A stretch of DNA of 6,413 bases from Pseudomonadota bacterium (GTDB lineage: Bacteria > Pseudomonadota > Alphaproteobacteria > Sphingomonadales > Sphingomonadaceae): the NCBI GenBank assembly GCA_023424275.1, contig JAFAED010000323.1, forward strand, positions 1-6,413. Reading direction: 5' to 3'. The notes beneath the pieces were generated by a model. That model saw only the letters and a program-made list of their open reading frames with translations. It was not told where the DNA came from and did not search any database. Position 1 is the first letter of the stretch, and each line of letters starts with the position of its first letter. A program made the translations under genes and the position numbers. This document shows, one piece after another, positions 1 to 5,410 of the stretch.

Positions 1-819
1 CTGTCGGCCTATGCGCTCAACCCCGATATCAAGGTCATCGCGCCGTGGCGCGAATGGGATCTGACCAGCCGCACCGCGCTGATCGATTTTGCCGAGAAGA
101 ACCAGATTCCGGTCCCCAAGGACAAGCGCGGCGAGAGCCCCTTTTCGACCGATGCGAACCTCCTCCACACCTCGTCGGAGGGCAAGGTGCTCGAAAACCC
201 GTGGGACGAGACGCCCGACTATGTCTATTCGCGTACGGTCAATCCCGAGGATGCGCCCGACACGCCCGAATATATCGAGATCGATTTCGAGAAGGGCGAC
301 GGCGTCGCGCTAAACGGGCAGGCGATGTCGCCCGCGACGCTGCTTGCGGCGCTTAACGATCTCGGCCGCAAGCATGGCATCGGCCGCCTCGATCTCGTCG
401 AGAACCGCTACGTCGGCATGAAGTCGCGCGGCATGTATGAGACGCCTGGCGGCGAAATCTATGCGCGTGCCCACCGCGGCATCGAAAGCATCACGCTCGA
501 CCGCGGCGCGGCGCACCTCAAGGACGAGCTTATGCCGAAATATGCCGAGCTCATCTACAACGGCTTCTGGTTCGCACCCGAGCGCGAGATGTTGCAGGCG
601 GCGATCGACCACAGCCAGGAAAAGGTGTCGGGCACCGTTCGTCTCAAGCTCTACAAGGGCAACGCGAGCGTCGTCGGTCGCAAGTCGCCGAACAGCCTCT
701 ACAGCGAACGCCATGTGACGTTCGAGGACGACGCCGGCGCTTATGACCAGAAGGACGCGGCGGGCTTTATCAAGCTGAACGCGCTGCGCCTCAAGCTGCT
801 GGCAAAGCGCGACCGCTGA
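1..819 (+). CDS. argG: Argininosuccinate synthase, C-terminal part (5' end outside window)
   Basis: This enzyme joins citrulline and aspartate with ATP to form argininosuccinate, the penultimate step of cytoplasmic arginine synthesis. The frame is open from base 1, and 272 residues are visible before the TGA at 817-819. Bacterial enzymes of this type have about 400 residues, so roughly 130 are missing, including the N-terminal ATP-binding region. Family signatures are clear: [12 protein letters not shown] (bases 139-174) carries two serines matching the citrulline-binding Ser180 and Ser189 of human ASS1, followed by [28 protein letters not shown] (397-453) carries the Glu and Tyr matching Glu270 and Tyr282 (human numbering recalled from memory). 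The rest runs colinear to a normal C-terminus ending LKLLAKRDR, with no frameshift. A GC-rich hairpin follows the stop, so the gene probably ends its transcript here. Family identification is secure; only the upstream part is unseen. Confidence 0.97.
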   Translation: MSAYALNPDIKVIAPWREWDLTSRTALIDFAEKNQIPVPKDKRGESPFSTDANLLHTSSEGKVLENPWDETPDYVYSRTVNPEDAPDTPEYIEIDFEKGDGVALNGQAMSPATLLAALNDLGRKHGIGRLDLVENRYVGMKSRGMYETPGGEIYARAHRGIESITLDRGAAHLKDELMPKYAELIYNGFWFAPEREMLQAAIDHSQEKVSGTVRLKLYKGNASVVGRKSPNSLYSERHVTFEDDAGAYDQKDAAGFIKLNALRLKLLAKRDR

Positions 820-825
820 TCGAGT

Positions 826-859
826 CGGCGCCCGCCGGCGCCGGCCCTCCCCGTCTTTT
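826..859 (+). terminator. Possible intrinsic terminator after argG
   Basis: A perfect 7-base inverted repeat, CGGCGCC at 826-832 and GGCGCCG at 837-843, encloses a 4-base loop and starts 7 bases after the argG stop. The T run that should follow is weak: TCTTTT lies at 854-859, about ten bases past the stem. Position and stem strength fit a terminator, but the poor T tract and the GC-rich background, where such stems arise by chance, keep this tentative. Confidence 0.4.
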
Positions 860-1054
860 GTCCCGCAGACGCCATGCGCTTCGTCGCATTGCGTCGCATC
901 GCCGTGCCGAACCGTTGGAAATCCGCGTCCCGCCGCCGTCGCTGTCGCCGCCGGAGTCACGACACTGGCACGAAAATGCGTTAACAAAATCGCGGATTTC
1001 AACAAGATCGTTGGAACCGCCAGGGAGAGGCCGCACTCTGTCAGCAGGTGGCTT

Positions 1055-1240
1055 ATGGAAGACACGACGCCGATCGATCCGGCCGTTTATGAATGGCGGC
1101 CCTGCTCGATCCTTTTTCCGCGCATCGCACTGAAGGCAACGCGCTTCGGGACACATTTCCGCCTGATCCTCCCCGGCCAGTACATGATCCGTCGGTCGCG
1201 GAGCCTTGGGCGCGTCGTCTACCGCAATTATTCGGACTGA
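1055..1240 (+). CDS. Small hypothetical protein, 61 residues
   Basis: I do not recognise this protein. It starts at ATG 1055 and ends at TGA 1238-1240. Roughly three quarters of its third positions are G or C, with GAT, TAT, GAA and AAT where the neighbouring real genes also use them, so its codon style resembles coding DNA here. The product is basic toward the C-terminus (IRRSRSLGRVVYRNY), has one Cys (residue 17), and shows no signal peptide or clear membrane segment. The only nearby Shine-Dalgarno-like bases are AGGTGG at 1046-1051, rather close to the ATG; a better purine run, GGGAGAGG at 1023-1030, is too far. The reading frame stays open upstream without an obvious ATG start. It could equally be a chance ORF in the long gap. 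Homologues with conserved length would decide. Confidence 0.35.
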   Translation: MEDTTPIDPAVYEWRPCSILFPRIALKATRFGTHFRLILPGQYMIRRSRSLGRVVYRNYSD

Positions 1241-1283
1241 CGCCTGCTCGCAGCGCCTGGTCGTCGGTAAGATTATGATGGCG

Positions 1284-1333
1284 CCGACAGGCAAGGCGGG
1301 TCAGACTGGCCTTCTTGCCGGCGCTGTTGTCGG
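1284..1333 (+). promoter_or_regulatory. Two-part inverted repeat in the leader of the 1349 gene
   Basis: CCGACA at 1284-1289 and the adjoining GGCAAG at 1290-1295 are complementary to TGTCGG at 1328-1333 and CTTGCC at 1314-1319. This would fold into a 12-pair stem with an 8-base bulge on one side and an 18-base apical loop. It ends 15 bases before the ATG at 1349, just ahead of or touching the ribosome-binding purines (about 1336-1341). It could affect translation initiation of that gene or be a chance fold in GC-rich DNA; no known RNA family is recognised. Confidence 0.25.
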
Positions 1334-1348
1334 ACCGGGGGCGGCTTC

Positions 1349-2095
1349 ATGCGCTTTTTCGATTTTTCCTCATGGCAAAGCATCGGGACGACCTTGCTGG
1401 GGTTGGCGCTCGTCACGCTGATCGGGGTTGGTATCCGCTTGATCGTGATGACGACGATCCAGCAACGCCGCGAACGGATGAATCGCCAGATCAACGAGCG
1501 GCTCCGGACGCTGATCGCGGCCTATAAGACGTTGGGGGGCTCGTTCACCGGCGACCTGATGGTCGACCCTCGCCATTTGCGCGATCTTCGCCGCGTCTCG
1601 GCAGGCGAGGGCGAAGCCGAACCTGCGATCGACCTGTCGCGCGCGGCGGAAGGCCGCGACGCCGGCGAATCGGACCGACCGCGTCGGATTCGCGACGCTG
1701 TTGAAGCTGCGCTCTCCGATATCATTCTGCTGGGAACCGAGGGTCAGGTGCGCTTGGCGAGCCAGGCGGCGCAGGAACTTGTCGAAGGACGTCCGGTGCA
1801 CACGCATGCGTTGGTCACCGAATTGCGCAACTTTATCCGCGAGGCACTCGATCTCGATCCGGTCCCGGCCGACGTGACGATCCCGGTTCAGGGGCCGACA
1901 CGGCCGTCGGGTGGCAGCGGGAAGGGCGGTGGATCGGGCCGCAGCGACGGTGGGGGCGGCGGCCGTGGCGGCGGCGGAATGGGCGGCGGAATGGGGATGG
2001 CGGGCGGTCTTGGCGTTGCGGGCGGCGCGAGCATGGCGCGCGGCGCCGCGCCTGACGAGGCACTCGACCCGCCCGACGGGACGCAACCGAAATGA
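1349..2095 (+). CDS. Hypothetical membrane-anchored protein with glycine-rich C-terminal tail
   Basis: The function is unknown. The 248-residue product has one hydrophobic segment (about residues 12-34) followed at once by a basic stretch (QQRRERMNRQ), which suggests an inner-membrane anchor with the bulk of the protein in the cytoplasm. Residues 45-185 look folded and mostly helical, with segments such as LRTLIAAYKTLGGSFTGDL and AALSDIILLGTEGQVRLA that I recall from conserved uncharacterised proteobacterial proteins, although I cannot name a domain. A charged, less ordered stretch (about 82-111) interrupts it. Residues 188-226 are almost pure glycine with some Ser, Arg and Met, followed by an acidic, proline-containing end. 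The start at ATG 1349 has GGGGG upstream (1337-1341), and the membrane segment needs this start because the next Met is residue 34. The gene lies 41 bases before the aldolase gene on the same strand. Existence as a gene is likely; the role is open. Confidence 0.85.
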   Translation: MRFFDFSSWQSIGTTLLGLALVTLIGVGIRLIVMTTIQQRRERMNRQINERLRTLIAAYKTLGGSFTGDLMVDPRHLRDLRRVSAGEGEAEPAIDLSRAAEGRDAGESDRPRRIRDAVEAALSDIILLGTEGQVRLASQAAQELVEGRPVHTHALVTELRNFIREALDLDPVPADVTIPVQGPTRPSGGSGKGGGSGRSDGGGGGRGGGGMGGGMGMAGGLGVAGGASMARGAAPDEALDPPDGTQPK

Positions 2096-2104
2096 AGAGT
2101 TAGC

Positions 2105-2140
2105 ATGGGATCGCGACCTGCGCTAAGGCGCGAGTCGTGA
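2105..2140 (+). CDS. Possible 11-residue leader peptide before the aldolase gene
   Basis: ATG 2105 opens an 11-codon frame (MGSRPALRRES) whose TGA at 2138-2140 overlaps the GTG start of the aldolase gene at 2137, giving GTGA, the same junction used by the next pair of genes. A purine run GAAGAG at 2094-2099 lies five bases before the ATG. Translation of this frame could feed ribosomes to the weak GTG start. It contains no run of one amino acid that would suggest attenuation. It is short enough to occur by chance, so this is only a candidate. Confidence 0.2.
   Translation: MGSRPALRRES
2125..2128 (+). promoter_or_regulatory. Ribosome-binding site supporting the GTG start at 2137
   Basis: AAGG at 2125-2128 lies eight bases before GTG 2137. 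No in-frame ATG precedes it, and the first in-frame ATG (residue 19, base 2191) would cut off the conserved FFSDN segment near the N-terminus. The GTG is therefore the best start for the aldolase gene. Confidence 0.6.
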
Positions 2141-3147
2141 CTGCGACCCGTTTTTTCTCCGATAATGCTGCGACGGTACACCCGCTGGTGATGGATGCGC
2201 TGGCGGCCGCGAACCATGTCGATACGGCCTATGATGGCGATGCGCTCAGCCAGTCGCTCGACGCCGCCTTTTCCGAGCTTTTCGAGACGGATTGCGAGGT
2301 CGTTTGGATCCCCACCGGCACAGCGGCGAACAGCATCATCCTCGCGCATTTCGTGCGGCCCTGGCAGGGCATCCTCTGTTACGAGGAAGCGCATATCGAG
2401 GTCGACGAATGCGGTGCGCCGACTTTCTATTCGGGCGGCGCCAAGCTGATGACGCTGCCGGGCCGCGGCGCGAAGATCGACGCCCAGGCGCTGAAGAACC
2501 GTATCGCCGGAATCCGTAAGGATGTGCATCAGGTCCAGCCTGCGGCGATCAGCATCACCAACGCCACCGAATATGGCCTGTCGTGGCGTCCGGACGAAGT
2601 CGGCGAAATCAGCGAAATCGCCAGAAGTGCAGGCATGAAGCTCCACATGGATGGCGCGCGCTTCGCCAATGCTGTCGCGTTTCTGGGCTGTGCTCCCGCC
2701 GACGTCACCTGGCGGGCCGGGGTCGATGCGCTGTCGTTCGGTTTTACCAAGAACGGCGCGATGATGGCCGAAGCGATCGTCTTTTTCGGTGGCAGCGGCG
2801 GGGCGGGGGTCCGAGAGCTGAAAAAGCGCGGCGGCCATCTGCTCAGCAAGGGGCGCTTCGTCGCGGCACAGATTCGCGCGATGCTGAAGGACGATCTCTG
2901 GCTCGACAATGCACGCGCCGCCAATGCCGGTGCGGCCAAACTTGCCGCAGCATGCGGGAGCCGGCTGATGTATCCCGTCGAAGCGAACGAATTGTTCGTG
3001 CGCCTCACGGCAGCGGAAGCGGCGCAACTGCGCGCCGTCGGTTTCGATTTCTATGACTGGGGCGATGGGGCGGCGCGCCTTGTCGTCAGCTGGGATCAGG
3101 ATGCAGAGGCGGTTGCGCCGCTCGCAGCCGCGATTGGCGCCTTGTGA
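2137..3147 (+). CDS. PLP-dependent threonine-aldolase-type enzyme (beta-eliminating lyase family)
   Basis: This 336-residue fold-type I PLP enzyme most resembles low-specificity L-threonine aldolase, which cleaves L-threonine or L-allo-threonine into glycine and acetaldehyde in the cytoplasm. Visible landmarks are FFSDN (6-10), the cofactor-phosphate loop PTGTAAN (59-65), His86 in EEAHIEVDECGAP (ring-stacking histidine of the family), Asp172 and Arg175 in HMDGARFANA (170-179; Asp binds the pyridine nitrogen), and Lys205 in SFGFTKNGAM (200-209), the expected PLP Schiff-base lysine. The spacing of these four residues matches characterised threonine aldolases, and the length is normal for the family. 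The TKNGAMMAEAI form around the lysine is that of the short bacterial subgroup rather than the SKGLGAP form of E. coli LtaE. Translation starts at GTG. The next gene begins inside this stop codon, so the two are probably translated together. Substrate preference (threonine, allo-threonine, phenylserine or another beta-hydroxy amino acid) cannot be read from sequence. Confidence 0.93.
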   Translation: MTATRFFSDNAATVHPLVMDALAAANHVDTAYDGDALSQSLDAAFSELFETDCEVVWIPTGTAANSIILAHFVRPWQGILCYEEAHIEVDECGAPTFYSGGAKLMTLPGRGAKIDAQALKNRIAGIRKDVHQVQPAAISITNATEYGLSWRPDEVGEISEIARSAGMKLHMDGARFANAVAFLGCAPADVTWRAGVDALSFGFTKNGAMMAEAIVFFGGSGGAGVRELKKRGGHLLSKGRFVAAQIRAMLKDDLWLDNARAANAGAAKLAAACGSRLMYPVEANELFVRLTAAEAAQLRAVGFDFYDWGDGAARLVVSWDQDAEAVAPLAAAIGAL

Positions 3148-4106
3148 CCAGCGAGCAGCCCGCGACGCTGCTTAGCCCCCGCGTCCTGCTGCCTTTCATG
3201 CTGGTGACATTGATCTGGGGATCGACCTGGATCGTCATCACGGGGCAGCTTGGCGTCGTGCCGCCCAGCTGGTCGGTAACCTACCGCTTTGCCGTCGCGG
3301 CGATCGCGATGTTCGCTTTTGCGATCATGCGGCGCGAGCGGTTGTTGCTCGAACCCAAGGCGATGCTCTTTGCGGTCGCGCTCGGCGTCGCGCAGTTCAC
3401 CTTCAATTTCAATTTCGTCTATCGGGCCGAACAGCATATCACCTCGGGTCTGGTCGCGGTGCTGTTCGCGCTGCTGATCGTGCCCAATACGCTGCTCGGC
3501 CGTGTCTTCCTCAAGACGCCACTCGAAGCGCGCTTTCTTGCTGGGGCGGGGATCGCAATTGTCGGCGTCGGGCTGATGATCCTCCACGAATATCGCGCCG
3601 CAGCGCTGGATGCGGGCGAAGTGTTGCTCGGCACCATTCTGACGCTCGCCGGGGTGATGAGCGCATCGACGGCCAACGTCATGCAGGGAACGAAGATTGC
3701 GCGCGCGCAGTCGATGGTCGTGATGATCGCGTGGGCGATGGCCTTCGGCGCGCTTGCCGACGGCAGCTATGCGTGGGTCACCACCGGACCGCCCGTGATC
3801 GAGACGACCGCGACCTATATCGGCGGTGTCCTCTATCTTGGCGTGATCGCCAGCGCCGTGACCTTCCCGCTCTATTTCAACATCATCCGTGCCGTCGGGC
3901 CGGGGCAGGCAGCCTGGTCGAGCGTCCTGATCCCGATCATCGCGATGGGCTTTTCGACCGCGTTCGAGGGTTATCGCTGGGCGACGCTGTCGATCGCGGG
4001 CGGCATCGTCGCGCTCATCGGGCTGGTGATCGCGGTCGCGAAGCGGCCCGAACGGCCGTCGGTCAGCGGCAATATGGTGTCGGTGCCGGTGGAGCCCGAA
4101 AGCTAG
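3144..4106 (+). CDS. EamA/DMT-family inner-membrane transporter
   Basis: This 320-residue protein of the drug/metabolite transporter superfamily is likely an exporter of small metabolites or amino acids across the inner membrane. It has about ten hydrophobic segments arranged as two EamA repeats. The first repeat starts with the typical TLIWGSTWIVI (22-32) and has YRF at 47-49 and HITSGLVAVLFALL at 98-111. The second repeat includes GVIASAVTFPLYFNII and ends with SIAGGIVALIGLVIAVAKR followed by a short polar tail. The start is GTG 3144, overlapping the aldolase stop by four bases (GTGA), with no strong ribosome-binding site in front, so translational coupling is likely; the next Met (residue 19) lies inside the first membrane segment. 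Because known EamA members include the threonine/homoserine exporter RhtA, and the partner gene handles threonine-like amino acids, export of such an amino acid or its product is a reasonable guess, but sequence alone does not give the substrate. Confidence 0.92.
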   Translation: MTSEQPATLLSPRVLLPFMLVTLIWGSTWIVITGQLGVVPPSWSVTYRFAVAAIAMFAFAIMRRERLLLEPKAMLFAVALGVAQFTFNFNFVYRAEQHITSGLVAVLFALLIVPNTLLGRVFLKTPLEARFLAGAGIAIVGVGLMILHEYRAAALDAGEVLLGTILTLAGVMSASTANVMQGTKIARAQSMVVMIAWAMAFGALADGSYAWVTTGPPVIETTATYIGGVLYLGVIASAVTFPLYFNIIRAVGPGQAAWSSVLIPIIAMGFSTAFEGYRWATLSIAGGIVALIGLVIAVAKRPERPSVSGNMVSVPVEPES

Positions 4107-4115
4107 TTGCCACCG

Positions 4116-4137
4116 CTGTATTGTTTGGATAGTACAG
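4116..4137. promoter_or_regulatory. Inverted repeat before the hydrolase gene (possible operator or hairpin)
   Basis: CTGTA at 4116-4120 and TACAG at 4133-4137 form a perfect inverted repeat around a 12-base spacer. With one G-U pair the stem extends to seven pairs around an 8-base loop (4123-4130). It sits in the AT-richer 35-base gap between the transporter stop and the hydrolase ATG at 4142. The 22-base dyad resembles the shape of TetR- or GntR-type operators, but no regulator gene is adjacent. If transcribed, a hairpin here would partly block the hydrolase start. Confidence 0.3.
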
Positions 4138-4141
4138 TAGG

Positions 4142-5410
4142 ATGAAACATCTCCTTGGCGCCGTCGCCCTTCTATCCGCCCTCGCTTCGGCACCGGCCGT
4201 TGCACAGACTCCCTGCACCCCCGGCACCTATGTCGCGCCCGACGGCGACTTTGTTGTGATGGTCAAGTCGCCGGCCGTCGCGGCGCCCGGTCTGCGCTAC
4301 CTGTTTCGCGACGGCCGCCGCGGTGCGACGAGCGATGCGGGTGTCCCACTGACCTGTGGAAGGAGCGACGTGGTCGTCGACGGCAAGCACTGGGCGCCGG
4401 TCGCTTTTCGCGAGACGCCCGCGACCTTCGACAGCGTCGGCACGAAAATGACCGGCGTGCTGATCGAACCGCCCGGCGCGCCCGATGCCAAACGGCCCCT
4501 CGTCGTGATGGTGCACGGCTCCGAACGCAATTCGCCGATCGGCGGGGTGTATGGTTATGCGATGGCGGCGCAGGGGATTTCGGTCTTCGTCTACGACAAG
4601 CGCGGGACGGGTGGGTCCGACGGTGAATATACCCAGAATTTCGAACTGCTTGCCGCCGATGCGGCGAAGGCGCTCGACACTGCAAAGGGCATGGCGGCGG
4701 GCCGTCATGGCCGCGCCGGTTTCTTCGGCGGCAGCCAGGGCGGCTGGGTCGCGCCGCTCGCCGCGACGCGGACGACGGCCGATTTTGTCGCGATCGGCTT
4801 CGGCCTTGTGGCTTCGCCGATCGAGGAAGACCGCGAGCAGATGGTGTCGGAGGTTCGCGCGGCCGGGCTGGGCAAGGATGCCGAAGCGCTGGTCACGCGC
4901 CTGTCACAGGCGACCTCGGGGTTGTTGCTGTCCGATTTTCGTGCCGGCTATGACGCGCTCGACGCGGTGCGGGCGGAAATGGCGGACAAGCCATGGGCGG
5001 CCAAGGTCGAGGGCGAATATAGCGGCGCGATCGCGCGCATGCCGAACGACGAACTCAAGCGGATCGGCCGGGCGCGCGTCGACAATCTCGAACTGATCTG
5101 GGACTATGACGCGGTCGCGGCGCTGAAAAAGCTAGATACGCCGCTGCTGTGGGTGCTCGCGGGCGAGGATCGCGAGGCGCCGATCGAAACGACGCGCGGT
5201 GCGCTGCTCGACCTTGCGAAGGACGGCAAGCCGGTCGACGTCTATCTTTTCCCCGACACCGATCACGGCATGTTCGAGTTCACGACCGCGCCCGACGGAT
5301 CGCGGAGCGTCATGCGCATCACCGATGGCTATCTCAGGCTGCTCGGCGACTGGATCAGAGGCGACGCACACGGCAGCTATGGCCGCGCGGAGAAGCTTAC
5401 CCGGCGCTGA
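4142..5410 (+). CDS. Exported alpha/beta hydrolase, substrate unknown
   Basis: The 422-residue product begins with a Sec signal peptide: MKHLLG, a hydrophobic core, then the cleavage motif AVA with a likely mature end at Gln22. There is no lipobox cysteine, so it is probably periplasmic or secreted. Residues 22 to about 100 form a small N-terminal region with two cysteines (25, 72) that could pair. The hydrolase core follows: [10 protein letters not shown] (121-130, oxyanion-hole region), [11 protein letters not shown] (151-161), the nucleophile elbow FGGSQGGW (195-202, Ser198), LAGEDREAP with Asp343 as likely acid, and DTDHGMFEF with His375 as the catalytic base. The full triad is thus present. 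A helical lid-like insert lies around 225-315. The family covers esterases, S9-type peptidases and dienelactone-hydrolase-like enzymes, and I cannot choose between them. ATG 4142 is fixed by the signal peptide, although its ribosome-binding site is poor. The gene lies 35 bases after the transporter, and its 3' end overlaps murA on the other strand. Confidence 0.9.
   Translation: MKHLLGAVALLSALASAPAVAQTPCTPGTYVAPDGDFVVMVKSPAVAAPGLRYLFRDGRRGATSDAGVPLTCGRSDVVVDGKHWAPVAFRETPATFDSVGTKMTGVLIEPPGAPDAKRPLVVMVHGSERNSPIGGVYGYAMAAQGISVFVYDKRGTGGSDGEYTQNFELLAADAAKALDTAKGMAAGRHGRAGFFGGSQGGWVAPLAATRTTADFVAIGFGLVASPIEEDREQMVSEVRAAGLGKDAEALVTRLSQATSGLLLSDFRAGYDALDAVRAEMADKPWAAKVEGEYSGAIARMPNDELKRIGRARVDNLELIWDYDAVAALKKLDTPLLWVLAGEDREAPIETTRGALLDLAKDGKPVDVYLFPDTDHGMFEFTTAPDGSRSVMRITDGYLRLLGDWIRGDAHGSYGRAEKLTRR

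Larger units (their letters stand above)
820..1348. other. Intergenic stretch of about 530 bases between argG and the glycine-tailed protein gene
   Basis: No recognisable protein family is encoded here on either strand. From left to right it holds the candidate argG terminator; a short direct repeat CGTCGCAT at 882-889 and 892-899; an AT-richer patch at about 974-1012 containing TTAACA (981-986, five of six matches to a -35 box) but no convincing -10 box at normal spacing; a plausible small ORF at 1055-1240; and a two-part inverted repeat at 1284-1333 next to the following gene's start. A long reverse-strand reading frame crosses it, but shows no domain and looks like a GC-rich shadow. I see no tRNA, no known riboswitch and no insertion sequence. 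The region must presumably contain the promoter for the downstream cluster. Confidence 0.6.

Noticed and set aside
882..899. Direct repeat CGTCGCAT, twice with a 10-base period
   Set aside because: There are only two copies of eight bases, in GC-rich DNA where CGTCGC is common; this does not indicate a repeat array or binding-site cluster.
981..1009. Possible promoter with TTAACA as -35 box
   Set aside because: The -35 match is five of six, but no -10 sequence with more than about three matches occurs at 16-18 base spacing, so it is not listed as a promoter.
310..1065. Reverse-strand open frame of 251 codons across the argG end and the gap
   Set aside because: More than half of it is antisense to conserved argG sequence, and the remaining part has no domain, signal or ribosome-binding support.
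791..1294. Reverse-strand open frame of 167 codons in the gap
   Set aside because: Its composition is irregular, rich in Arg, Cys and Asp, with no recognisable motif. It overlaps the argG 3' end and the hairpin candidates, so it is more likely a chance frame than a gene.
1888..3027. Reverse-strand open frame of 379 codons
   Set aside because: It lies opposite the aldolase and the glycine tail. Its C-terminal end is a proline-rich reverse reading of the glycine codons, it shows no domain, and the + strand gene has a complete set of catalytic residues.
3096..4205. Reverse-strand open frame of 369 codons
   Set aside because: It mirrors the transporter gene, is extremely rich in Arg, His, Asp and Gln without hydrophobic structure, and matches no family; this is a typical GC-rich antisense shadow.
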